Of a stretch of DNA of 64,000 bases, positions 1-10,349 are shown piece by piece. Location: contig OX621265.1 in assembly GCA_951640165.1 (NCBI GenBank), forward strand, positions 20,907,001-20,971,000, written 5' to 3'. Source of the DNA: Pseudoips prasinana. Lineage: Eukaryota; Arthropoda; Insecta; Lepidoptera; Nolidae. The notes beneath the pieces are model-generated. The model had not been told where the DNA came from. It saw only the letters and a list, made by a program, of their open reading frames with translations, and made no database searches. Both the position numbers and the translations under genes were made by a program. Numbering within the stretch: the stretch's first letter is position 1; each line of letters begins with the position of its first letter.

Positions 1-420
1 AATACAATTTAAAACATATAAAAAACAGAAATATACATTTTAAAATATAAAAAATAGGATTTGCAACCGGCAGTAGGAACAGGGTCTATGCTACCGGAGG
101 TTACGGCTCTAGAGACAGGAACCTCCTGACAATGCGAGCCGTGTCCAAAAGCACCGCTTCTTGGATCTTGTTCTTGACCCAACCGCCTAACGTCAGCCTC
201 TTTAGGTGTTTTTCGAAGCTCTTTGCTATTAATCCATTAGTAGAAACGACTATCGGTACAATGATAGCTGAGTCAACATCCCACATGCTGACAATCTCCC
301 GCGCAAGATCCAAATATTTAATTTCTTTTTCTTTTTCAGCCTTCAAAAGATTGTCATCATGTGGGATGGTAACATCAACCATCACTGTGCAGCGTTTTAT
401 TATTATTATTATTATTACTA
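1..420 (-). mobile_element. Non-LTR retrotransposon 3'-terminal fragment
   Basis: A minus-strand frame at 385-101 reads like the C-terminal domain found after the reverse transcriptase of several non-LTR elements: a start resembling 'VDVTIPHDDNLLKAEKEK', then 'PIVVSTNGLIAKSF', ending 'LLDTARIVRRFLSL'. A diverged second copy lies at 31600-31835. A TTATTATT tract borders the fragment at 398-418. It lies in the FAR intron just upstream of the first visible exon. Family assignment is by motif memory only. Confidence 0.6.
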
Positions 421-451
421 GTACTTCTAGTTTATGTTAATATGTTTGTAG

Positions 452-3400
452 GCCTTCATCCACGTGTCGACGGCGTACAGCAACGCGGAGCTGACCAACG
501 TGGAGGAGAAGGTGTACCCTCCCCCCGCGCCGCTCGACGACGTGTACGCCATCACCGACACGCTGCCTGAGGAGCTGCTCGCCAAGATTACCACGCAGTG
601 AGTTATTAGCTTAGCTTCGTTACTTTTGCGATCGTACATGTGGAAACATTATTAATATTCATGAAAAATTTGAAGTAAATCCATGCAGTACTTTTTGAGT
701 ATAGCCCGGACATACATATAGACAAAAATTCTAAAAACTATATTTTTGGCTTCGATATCGATTGTAGATCACGCTCCAAGTATCCTTTAAAAAAAATATT
801 CAATGTACAGTTTTGACTTTCCTACGATTTTATTATCATAGATTTATTGATGATGATGATACTGTTAGTTGAACTTAAATAATTACGATGATGTTTGTTG
901 TGTTGTCAGGTACATATCTCCGAAACCCAACAGCTACACGTTCACTAAGGCGCTCGCGGAGTCTGCGGTGGAACGGCATGGGAACAAAGGATACCCAGTC
1001 GCCATATTCAGACCGACTATTGGTAAGACTCCTAGTTTTTGACTATAAGCCTTCCTGGTGTCAACCGCATGATACCCACTGCTGGACAAAGTCCAAGGCC
1101 ACCCCAAAATATTTCCCCCTAATGGAGTTGTGTCCATCATTTGGAGCGATATGCCATAATCGCCACGCTTAGCAGACGGGTTGGCGATCGCAGTATGATG
1201 GGCATATAACTCAGAGAGACGCTACCTGCTGCTCGTACTCTGGGAGGTGATCCCTCAGGACGATATTTAAGACCCTCACGGGATCACATTGGGTGGAAAT
1301 AATATTTTGCAGTACAGTGAAAATAACGTGGAAACGCATTTAATTTATGTTTTTAAACTTTCGCGATTTGTACACATTTTTATAAACTGTGGACACGGGT
1401 CTCATCGCGATAAAGATTTAGGTAAATCATTAACTTATATCCGAATTCATATTCGTCGAGACCTATAAATGGCTAACTGTTGTGTATACCTAATCTATTA
1501 ACTTATTGTAAGCTGTTGGTCTTCCTAATAATGTTAAATAAATAAATAAATTACCTTGGTTACCCGACGTTTCGGCATGGATTGCACCAGCCTGGCTGAA
1601 TGATTTACCTAAATCTTTATCGCGATGAGACCCGTGTCCACAGTATATAAAAACGCATTTAATTTAATCAGAATTGCATCTATAGCCAGGGGCTCTACCA
1701 GCTAAGTCGCCGAAAATCGTTTTCTTGAATGGCGTTCAAATAAATAAACGTTAAAAATGACTTAATCAATCGTTAAATCGGCTTCCATGAGCACATGTGA
1801 CGTCATAAATGGTCCGGAATCCATTGTCAACGTTGAAGCCGATTTAACGATTGTTTAAGTCATTTTTAACCTTTATTTATTTGAACGCCATTCAAGAAAT
1901 CGATGTTCGGCGACTTAGCCGGTAGAGCCCCAGGTCCGTCTCATTGGTGCTGGTTGATGCGACACTACAAGTACATTGGCGTGGTGCTACGGCGTTAGAC
2001 CTCCTATTGCTTTAGCTAGTGAATATAGTGCAGGGCAGGCTATGGAGTCCATCCCACTTCTGATGTAGGCACAGGGTCAACATTATTATGATAAAATAAA
2101 GTAATTGTTAGTTGTTTTTATGCTGAATGGGTTTGCATTTGACCACGATCTCACCTGATGGTAAGTGAAGATGTGGTCGAAGGTGGACCGCGCGTACCCA
2201 TAAGATGCCTGTTCACTCTAACCTTGAATAAACCTATGTTATATGAGTCTGGAAACACGTCGGTTGGGAGGGTGTTCCACAGCTTAGCCGGGCGTATGAT
2301 GAAGGAGGGAGCAAAGCGCTTCGTACGGCAGAATGGGATGTCCACAAAAAAACGGTCGAGACCCTCCCGAGGTCTGGTAGTCCGATGAAAAAAGGTTGAA
2401 GGAGGGATAAGTTCATGGAGGTCTTGAGCGCATTTTCCATTCTCTTGCTAATTTAACTGTAATTAACATTTTTATTGCAATTATTTTAAATTTTAAATCG
2501 AGTGTAATTTATTGATAAATGTTGACATTATTTTTAAATTATTTTTATTGTAAAATTGTGATGTGGAATTTATTTATGTGCGTAAATTAGATACAAATTA
2601 TTTTGTTTATGAATAAATGGCTAAAATAACTCCAAATAAAAGAATAATAACAATAAACATTAACTAACATTAATATTTCTTTCTTTTTCTTTGTGTCAAC
2701 TTTCAAGTATTGCTTAAGTTTTATTTTTTTATTTCCAGTGGTATCTTCCCTCCGACACCCGTTCCCCGGATGGATAGAGAACCTCAATGGCCCCAGCGGT
2801 GTAGTGGTAGCCGCCGGGAAGGGGCTCCTACACGTGTTTAGCTGCAAGGACAGCGCGATAGCCGACATGTTGCCCGTCGACATCGCCATAGACACGCTTA
2901 TAGCGGTCGCTTGGGAAACTGCAGTAGATCGGTAAGCTCACACAAATAAACATTTAATAATACCACACACTATCAGCCTGATATTGTCCACTGCTGGACA
3001 TAGGCCTCCCCCAGATAAAAATAAAAAGCTTGAGAGGTCTCAAGGGACACCCGGATGGAACGAAGTTATTTCTTATTATTTATTATGTACAAAAAACCTG
3101 TATACACTCAACAAAAATAATCGTCGCGACACCACACTGTTCAATGCGAAATAGAAATGAAAATATATGGCTTTCTATAAGAGAGAGAGAGAGAGAGACA
3201 GACAGAGAAACATGCGCACGCCGCACAGCTGCAAAAAGTGTCGTGACAAATTTTCGTAAGAATTTTTTCCGTCTAGCCCCCTTTCACAACTCGCGATAAG
3301 GAAGTTCGTTCCAATAACTTGGGTCATTATTCACACACGGCCATCTGATCCCAAATTAAGCAGGGCTTGTACTATGGAAACCAGATAACTGATATACTAC

Positions 3401-6400
3401 CTAAGTACCTACATACATAATATACTACTTTTCTTTTGTAAATATATACTTATATAGATAATTACTCCTTGACTCAGGACAAACAGATATGTTCATGCAC
3501 ACAAATATCTGTCCTGGGTGGGAATCGAACCTGCGACGTGAAAAGCAAGCATTTGCTAATCACGCCAACGTAGTTTTTTTTTAAAGACAACGTCCGCACT
3601 AGGTTATCTAATCCCTTTAGACGGGTAGAAATTACATCCAGACTCAGTACAACTATTTATGGGTCACACAAACAGTTGTCCGGCGCGGGACTCGAACCCA
3701 CGACACGAAGCGGCGAATGTCTTAGCCGTAATTAAATTTGATCACCATCATATCAGCCGAAAAACAAAGGCCTCCCACAATAGTTTTTATAACGTTGCCT
3801 TTTGGTGGAGTTTGCCATAGTTATATTTGATTACAATAAGTATATAATAATAATATTCAGGGAAATTATTTACACACGACCATCGGATCCCCAGTTAAGC
3901 AGAGCTTGTGCTATGGAAACCAGATATATACTACATTTCTTTTGGAAATAAATAATACTTATATCGATAATTACACCCAGACTCGGGACAAACAGACTAA
4001 GGTTGCCAACTATACTGTTTTGAACAGTATTATACTGTTTTTCACTAAATTATACTTTTTACTGTTGAACAAAAATAAAGTATACAAAATACTGTTTACA
4101 TTTATTTAGTCAGAGGGCGATCACTGTTCAGCGCAGCGCAGCCACAAAGATAAAAAAAAAAAAAAAAAAAAAAAAAGTATGTAAATTAGTAAGTTGTGCG
4201 AGAAGCTCTAAAAATATGTATTTAAAACAATCAATAAATAAAATACTGCTCATTTTTCTAAAATACTGTTTAATATTCTTCATAGACCTCAATAGGTATA
4301 CTTTATTTCTAGTAAAAAAAAATCGGCAACCCTAAAACAGACATGTGCACAATTCCACATAAATATAATTTTTGACGGAATAAATGATTTTTGACTTTGA
4401 CTATCATAAATTTATAATAAGTCTAGGTAGTATTGAATTAGGTGCCATACCTAGGAATTTCTTATTATGAACAGTTTTATTGTGAGGTATATGTCGTATT
4501 TTATTTTTATGTCTAGCGCTGTTTAGAGTTTCAAACTTATAGAAGTTATTTTCTAGACGGGCCTATTGGCGTGGTTTGCAAATGCTTGTTTTTCACGCCG
4601 GAGGTCGTGGGTTCGATTCCCACCCAGGACAGATATTTGTGTGCATAAACATGGTTGTTTGTCCTGAGTTTGGGTGTAATTACCTATCTATGTAAGTATA
4701 TTTTATCCAAAGAAAAGTGGTAAACCTATGTGAAGAGAGGTAGGGCAAATCGTTCATTCGCTCAAAGAGCAGGGAAGACTGGGAAAGTACCTACCTCCAC
4801 CTTACAGAAGACATTCCTTAATAATAACATTCATAACTTAATGTTGTGTTTCTGCGTGTGAGTAGCCGCCAGAGCTCATCGGAAGGTCAGCAACACTTGT
4901 TGCTGACTCTTAATGCCCGGCTACGCACCCGCGACTCCTCTGGTGATGCGAGTGTCCATGAGCGGCGGTGATCACTTACCATCTAGTGATTCACTTGCTC
5001 GTTTGTCTCCCTCTGTTATAAAAAAAAACTGTAGGTAGTATATCAGTTATCTGGTTTAGTAAAACTCTGCTTAGTTTGGGATCAGTTGGCCGTGTGTGAA
5101 TAATGTCGAATACTGAACTGTACGTCGTTGGCAGGGCGCAACACGTCCGCGTGTACAACTGCAGCACGGGGGAGAACCCCACGACGTGGCGCGACTTCAA
5201 GTGCGCGCTGCGCACCAACCTGCGCGGCTACCCGCTGGACAACACGCTGTGGTACCCCTCCGGGTTCAGCGTGGAAGGCAAGTGAGTACCCTTGTGTGTG
5301 ACTTTTACTGCTTCGTAGGTCTAGCGGTAGCGTCACCTGCAATGAACGAGGTCCTGGGTTCAAATCTCGGGTCCGGCCAAATTTGATTTGTGGACTTGAA
5401 ATGAAATGAAATTTATACTTGGGTATTAACATACCTACACTTGTTTGTTGTCAAGGTCATAATGCAGTACATAAACATAGTTGATAGTATAAAATATAAG
5501 TACAAAAAAAAACCGGCCGGAAAAGGAGAAACCACATGTTGATTTATGTAAATCTAAATATTATCACCTCATAACATGTCACTCTCTTTTCTAATTAATA
5601 CTTCACTTGAGCTTAAAAAAAAACCGGCTAAGTGCGAGTCGGACTCGCCCATGAAGGGTTCCGCAGCAGCAAGTATTTCAGTTGATTAAATGAAAGGTAA
5701 ATTGCGGTTTACGATTTATGACGCATTAAAAAAAACTACTTACTAGATCTCGTTCAAACCAATTTTCGTTGTTAGTTTACATGGTAATGTACCTACATCA
5801 TATATTTTTTTTAGTTTTATCATTCTCTTATTTTAGAAGTTACAGGGAGGGGGGGGACACTCATTTTTCCACTTTGGAAGTGTCTCTCGCGCAAATTATT
5901 CAGTTTAGAAAAAAAATATATTAGAAACCTCAATATCATTTTTGAAGACCTATCCATAGATATCCCACATCTATGGGTACGAGGAAAAAAAAATTTTGAG
6001 TTTCAGTACTAAGTATGTATGGGGTTTCTATTTTTGTGTTGCAATCTTAATGCGGTTCACAGAATACATCTACTTACCAAGTTTCAACAGTATAGCTCTA
6101 ATAGTTTCGGAAAAAAGTGGCTGTGACATACGGACGGACAGACAGACATGACGAATCTATTAGGGGTTCCGTTTTTTGCCATTTGGCTACGGAACCCTTA
6201 AAATTCTCAGCATCAGCCCGAAATCTATGAGTTGGCGGTATTATACCCCCGTGCCTCGGAGAGCACGTAAAGCCGTCGGTCCTGTACCTGACCTCTTTCC
6301 GGTCGTGTCGCTAGGCGTCCCATCGGATCATAAGAGTGATGGAATAGATAGTGCTCCTGTGTTTGCGCACACATTTGTGCGCTATATGTCCCGCACAAAT

Positions 6401-9400
6401 GGCTAGCCTCCATTGATACTGGCAGATGGTTAATCTCTATTGAGACTGGCCTCCGTGGCCGAAATTGGGCTAGGAGGACATTATTTATATGTATGTAGGT
6501 AATTTGTATATCATGGGAACGGATAGTTAACTTTCCGTTGATGGCTATAGCCACCGTAGCCTAGTTTGTAGTGCTCCTGCCTACGAAGCTGGTGGCCCTG
6601 GGTTCGAATCCCGGTAAGTGCAAATATTTGTGTGATGAGCACGAATATTTGTGTCTGAGTCATGGATGTTTTCTACGTATATAAGTATTTATCTATCTAT
6701 ATAAGTATGTATATCGTCGCCTGGTACCCATAGTGCAAGCTTCGCTTAATTTGGGGCTAGGATGATCTGTGTGACATTGTCCCCAGATATTAGTATTATT
6801 ATTACTTCATATTTTACAGATTGGCGTCTTCAGTTTTGGAACTACTACTGCACACAGTTCCATTGCATTTTGCTGAGTACATCGCCAGGATATTCGGAAT
6901 CAAAACACGGTAGGTAGCTTTTTTTTTTTTGATAAGGCAGGGGGAATGCTAATGCATGCCACCCGCAAAAAGTGTCTGCGGGTGGGTATGTCGGACTCGC
7001 ACCGACTAAACCTAACCTGCCGTGGACTTCTTCTGGCGCCTGATAGGGGGAGCCCCGGGAACGCGGGTATGCTGCTCCGGTGCCCACGGTAGGTAGCTAA
7101 ATACTACTATCCTTCTAATCCTACTAATATTATTAATATTATAAAGGTGAAAGTTTGTGAGTGTGTATGTTTGTTACTTCTTCACGTCTAAACGGCTGGA
7201 GCAATCTTAACAAAATTTGGTATGGAGTTAACTCACACCCTGGATTAATATTTTCAATAATTAAACCTAAACATAATCTCCTTCACAATAACTTAATACA
7301 AGCTAGCTAAATATCATTACTAACATCATCATCATCATCATCATCATATCAGCCGAAAGACGTCCACTGCTGGACAAAGGCCTCCCCCAAGTATCTCCAC
7401 AATAGCCGGTCCTGCGCTGCTCGCATCCAGCGGCTTCCCACGACCCGCACAAGATCATTACTATTATAAAATAAATTTTATAAATGTTTTAACAATCTGT
7501 GTACCTAAATATCTACAACATGTAATGTAATTAACGCACACCCTCAAACACCCCAATTAGAATATTATGTTGTAATCATAACACATACACTGAAATTTTT
7601 ATTTAACATGTATATGCGTTGTTATTTACTAAATTAGTTTCTTGGAATAAAGTTTAATTTCTCAATTGCTTTTCAAAGTCTACTTGAATAAAAACATTTT
7701 TTATTTTTATTTATTTAAAAACATATAGGTTATCACACTAAAGGCGAAAGTTTGTGAGTGTGTATGTTTGTTACTTCTTCACGTCTAAACGACTGGAGCG
7801 ATTTTAATAAAATTCGGTATGGAGTTAGCTGACACCCTGGATTAACACATAGCCTATTTATAAAGTTTAATGCGGGTAAAACCGCGGGGCACAGTTAGTA
7901 ATTTATAAAGTTTAACGCGAAGCGGGGCACAGCTAGCATTATAAATGCGAAAGGTTGTGAGTATAGATGTACGGATGTTTGTTACTGTTTCACATAAAAA
8001 CTATGGAACGGATTCTGATGAAACTGTGTAGTAATATAGCTTTAGGTAGGTATATCTGAATAACTCATAGGCTTCTTATTTTTTTTCTTCTGGTGGCGGC
8101 TATTTCCAGTCCCCGGAGGTCCTAGTAACACTGCGTCCAGTGATGAACTATTGTGCTCGCCGCTCCAACTAAACTTCCCTGTCTAACCCTGCAACATAGA
8201 TAAATTGCAGAATCTTTTTGGCAGGAGTATCGATAACATCGTCCTGGTGCAAGAAGTGTAACTTATAGGCTTTATTAAGTTTCGTTCGGCTGAAAATGCG
8301 GTGCACAACGGGCTACCAAAATTTTATTCACATCATCAGCCTGATATCGTCCACTGCTGGACATAGGTCTCCCCCTAATGTTACCTACTATAACGTTGCC
8401 ATTTGGAGGGGTATGCAGTTAGATGCAACTACCTTAACCACCGCGCCACACGCTGACCGCGGTTTATATACAAAGTGCGTCGGCTGTTATGGTAATTGAA
8501 AATATATTTTCGCTCATCATAATATTTCTGGAGTAGAATATTGTAAAGTTGTAAATGGTTTTGCACAGATAGTATGTAAGAACTGCGCTTAGTTACGGTT
8601 TTAGATTTTGCGTGCAAAGAAACGAATACGTTAGAGTTGCCATAGTAATGTTTCTACTATTTTAGTAGCATTTAAGAAACTTTTGCCTAGATACTTGAGA
8701 TCCATATTAGAGCTTTGTGATGACAATCGAAACATTAGTAAAATCATATAAGCCCCTGCAAGTACTATGGCAATAAATCAAAAATATTGTCGCATTTAGC
8801 TTTTTGTACTGATTTCCTATTTGGTATTTTAATGATTCCATATTTGTACGTTTAATCTATCAGACATTAAAATGTTCGTATTTCAACATATCTGGTAGAT
8901 CTAACGGTGGTGGGTTCAATCCGAGATAGACTCAAAAAGTTTGATTCTGAATTTTTAATTTAGTAGTAGCGCGGAAGCAGAAAGTTTTTTGTGTTACACC
9001 ATTGGACCAACCAGACTAACAATTCATAATCTATTAATTACTAATGCCGAGTTTGATGTAGTACTATTTATGTGACGCAGTGGCGCAGCTTCACTGCCAC
9101 CTTGACATCCTTCTGTATCTGGGTCTGGGATCTGGTTTTCTGGCTATTAATTGCATGTTTGTATAGCCATGACACAGTGATTTATTTCTTTATGAGGGCT
9201 TTGTCTTTTATATAAGAACAATACATTTAAAAGTCTGCAAAACTGAGGGTCTTTATGTCTTTATTATAAAAATATAATGTTTACATTTCTAATATTTAGA
9301 CTTTTTTGTTTTAGCCTAAGCCTAATCACAGTGAGTCAGCGTCTCAAAGCAATGAATGCAGTTCTTCGGTTCTTCTCTACGCGTGAGTGGCACTTTAGCA

Positions 9401-10105
9401 CCAACAATGTAAAGCGCCTGCAAGCCAGATTATCTCCGCCAGATCAGGAGATTTATAATTTGGACCCTCATACTATTGAGTAAGTTACTGGGATAATTCC
9501 GTGTTGTAATAGCATACTGACGTAGCCGTAATCTTGAATATTCCTAATGAATAATTTCGTTGTGACATCTGATTCTTGTTAAGCCTTTTTAGATACACTT
9601 AAGCAGTATTTTTTAAACTAGTATGATTTCAGATGGGACGAACAGTACATGAACTTTGTGAAGGGTACCAGAAAGTATTTGCTGCAGGAAAAAGACCAGG
9701 ACCTCGATGTAGCTAAAAAGCATCTGAAAAAGTAAGAAATCATATTGATATTAAAATAGCTTCTCACTTACGCCATTTTAATTAGCGGAAATACGTTCCA
9801 TGACGTAATAATTTAAAAAATGTAATATTAGTATATCAATGTTTCATAGCATTGACATTTAATTGCCGAACTCTGTCACTCCTTTAAAGACCAATGGAAG
9901 CACCTGGTTTTAAGCTTATATATCAATGTTTGATTTCTGTTTCAGGATGTACTTCGTGCACCAGGGGGCGATACTCTTTATTTTAACTCTTCTCTTCCGT
10001 TTCGCTCTCAGCAATGAATACTTCAAAGCTTTCATCTACAGAACCGCTAAAATGCTCCTGACAGTGCTAAGTGCCGCGTATATGAGGATTACGCAGAAAA
10101 GTTAA
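452..10105 (+). CDS. Fatty acyl-CoA reductase, C-terminal 370 residues (8 exons, 5' end outside window)
   Basis: Reduces fatty acyl-CoA to fatty alcohol using NADPH, typically at the ER or peroxisome membrane, feeding wax, cuticular lipid or pheromone synthesis. Exons: 452-597, 910-1022, 2739-2931, 5135-5281, 6820-6909, 9315-9479, 9633-9731, 9946-10105. All junctions are AG/GT, the frame is continuous (1113 nt, 370 codons plus TAA), and all introns are phase 2 except the second (phase 1). The visible part starts inside the Rossmann domain: HVSTAYSN at residues 4-11, active-site motif Y58-T-F-T-K62, FRPTIV at 82-87 and GWIENLNGPSG at 97-107. The FAR_C ('sterile') domain spans about residues 205-315, including HTVPLHFAEYIARIFGIKTR and EWHFSTNNVKRLQARL. 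A hydrophobic C-terminal segment follows at about 322-365. Family members are about 500-540 residues, so roughly 150 N-terminal residues with the TGxxGxxG site lie upstream. No break is visible. The paralogue (wat-like or other) cannot be fixed from this part. Confidence 0.95.
652..853 (-). mobile_element. Helitron-like non-autonomous fragment (5' portion)
   Basis: Matches, on the minus strand, the 5' half of the elements at 38831-39147, 39872-40184 and 44560-44886 (shared gacaaaaattctaaaaacta and caatgtacagttttgactt). The CTAG 3' end is missing. It sits in the FAR intron between exons 1 and 2. Confidence 0.6.
1050..1300 (+). repeat. Degenerate dispersed repeat (gccataatcgccacgctt family)
   Basis: Contains ccactgctggacaaag followed by the block 'gccataatcgccacgcttag..gacgggttggcgatcgcagt'. 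The second block recurs at 30060-30190, 35730-35790, 36240-36370, 44190-44360 and, reversed, at 63120-63280. Probably a LINE- or SINE-derived sequence; class unresolved. Confidence 0.5.
1687..1932. mobile_element. MITE-1 copy (long terminal inverted repeats)
   Basis: About 246 bp, almost wholly palindromic: the left end reads aggggctctaccagctaagt and the right end is its reverse complement with few changes, with arms of about 110 bp around a short centre containing tgacgtca. Same family as 23816-24064, 24202-24442 and the disrupted copy 41820-42869. It has no coding capacity. It lies in the FAR intron between exons 2 and 3. Confidence 0.8.
2140..2350 (-). mobile_element. Non-LTR retrotransposon 3' coding end fragment
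   Basis: Minus-strand frame 2345-2151 resembles the end of a LINE ORF2: 'RTKRFAPSFIIRPAKLWNTL' followed by 'PTDVFPDSYNIGLFKVRVNR', the usual post-RT tail. It shares 'LWN.LP..VFP..YD...FK.R' architecture with the fragment at 45850-46290. Confidence 0.65.
3027..3313. repeat. Dispersed repeat, copy 1 of 2 (about 290 bp)
   Basis: Nearly the same sequence as 43365-43672: both begin cttgagaggt, carry aaaacctgtatacactcaac, a (GA)n run, cacgccgcacagctgcaaaa, and end with an aaggaa.ttcgttcc block that partly mirrors ggaacgaagtt near the start. Short inverted ends suggest a non-autonomous DNA element. Confidence 0.6.
3325..3571 (-). mobile_element. SINE-B copy
   Basis: Minus-strand tRNA-derived SINE. 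The tRNA-like head (box-B-like gttcgattccc) is at the high-coordinate end and the tail 'cagatggccgtgtgtgaata' at the low end. The same element recurs many times in the window, most completely at 44893-45155. A minus-strand SINE-E fragment follows at 3572-3735, and a 3' part of another SINE-B is at 3855-3995. Confidence 0.7.
3572..3735 (-). mobile_element. SINE-E fragment
   Basis: Contains 'cggcgcgggactcgaaccca', the reverse complement of a tRNA-like box B, and the 'aactatttatgggtcacaca' body seen at 61370-61546 and 53697-53890. Confidence 0.6.
4560..5107 (+). mobile_element. SINE-B remnants flanking a LINE 3'-tail fragment
   Basis: The SINE-B head is at 4560-4700 and a SINE-B tail at about 5036-5107, ending in cagttggccgtgtgtgaata. 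Between them, 4860-4990 is a minus-strand LINE 3'-UTR-like piece (block 'gcgagtgtccatgagcggcg') also seen at 43985-44170 and 45895-45940. The tail ends 27 nt before the FAR exon 4 acceptor at 5133-5134. Confidence 0.6.
5311..6482 (+). mobile_element. Composite: SINE-C head, LINE tail piece, aaccggccaagtgcgag repeat, SINE-C tail
   Basis: A SINE-C head is at 5311-5395 (gtctagcggtagcg, tgggttcaaatctcgg). A reversed LINE tail piece is at 5396-5480, homologous to the ends of 32696-33173 and 52802-53279. A large dispersed repeat at about 5503-6205 is bounded by aaccggctaagtgcgagtcg and tggctacggaaccctta; it is the same family as 39393-40500 and 56117-56400. A SINE-C tail follows at 6205-6482 (gagagcacgtaaagccgtcg). 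Confidence 0.6.
6547..6803 (+). mobile_element. SINE-A copy next to FAR exon 5
   Basis: tRNA-derived head (cctagtttgtagtgctcctg, box B ggttcgaatcc) followed by the shared body and a 'ttgtccccagatatt' end with an (ATT)n tail. Four other copies: 31307-31558, 40206-40446 (-), 49326-49574, 50764-51020. It ends only about 16 nt before the exon 5 acceptor at 6818-6819. Confidence 0.85.
7134..8090 (+). mobile_element. Helitron-like tails with an R240 repeat and an inserted RTE tail
   Basis: 7733-7898 is a short Helitron-like element (starts TC after A; ends in cacagttag before T; contains gcgaaagtttgtgagtgtgt). Partial relatives lie at 7134-7250 and 7932-8090. Between them an R240 repeat (about 7255-7716) is split by a reversed LINE tail at 7323-7453 with a 10-bp target duplication atcattacta at 7313-7322 and 7454-7463. 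Confidence 0.65.
8100..9310. other. Intronic AT-rich DNA of the FAR gene with few recognisable repeats
   Basis: The only dispersed-repeat signatures seen are a short LINE/RTE tail near 8334-8400 (ccactgctggacataggtct). No exon-like frame with splice sites was found before exon 6 at 9315. Confidence 0.4.
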
Positions 10106-10269
10106 TATGTGATATAGTAGTTACAAACTTAAATAGTTACGTAATAGTTAGGTAATTTTGAGGTAAAATAGAAAACATGTTGTGAGTAAAGCTTTGGTTG
10201 AATGGGTTTTTTTATGGGTGCTATCATAAAAACATTTTATTGTATTATCCTTTTAATTTATTTAGGAAT

Positions 10270-10275
10270 AATAAA
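10270..10275 (+). terminator. Candidate poly(A) signal of the FAR gene
   Basis: AATAAA about 165 nt after the stop codon at 10103-10105. A second hexamer lies near 10575. Either could be used; a perfect hairpin follows at 10289-10342. Confidence 0.5.
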
Positions 10276-10288
10276 ATATAATAAAACC

Positions 10289-10342
10289 ATTGGAAATCAG
10301 TAACACATTTGTATTATTATGAATGTGTTACTGATTTCCAAT
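10289..10342. repeat. Perfect 21-bp inverted repeat in or just past the FAR 3' UTR
   Basis: The arm attggaaatcagtaacacat plus t (10289-10309) is exactly reverse-complemented at 10322-10342, leaving a 12-nt loop. It may be a short foldback element or a 3'-end structure. It is shorter than a typical pre-miRNA. Confidence 0.75.
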
Positions 10343-10349
10343 ATCTTTT

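Noticed and set aside
101..385. 94-codon minus frame considered as a host gene
   Set aside because: Matches the C-terminal domain of non-LTR retrotransposons and has a diverged second copy at 31600-31835.
6547..6620. tRNA-like sequences (also at 31307, 44893, 49326, 50764, 61370)
   Set aside because: They are heads of multi-copy SINEs; no tRNA cloverleaf with a clear anticodon stem could be supported.
7321..7347. (ATC)n run considered as a simple microsatellite
   Set aside because: It is the tail of the reversed LINE fragment bounded by the 10-bp duplication.
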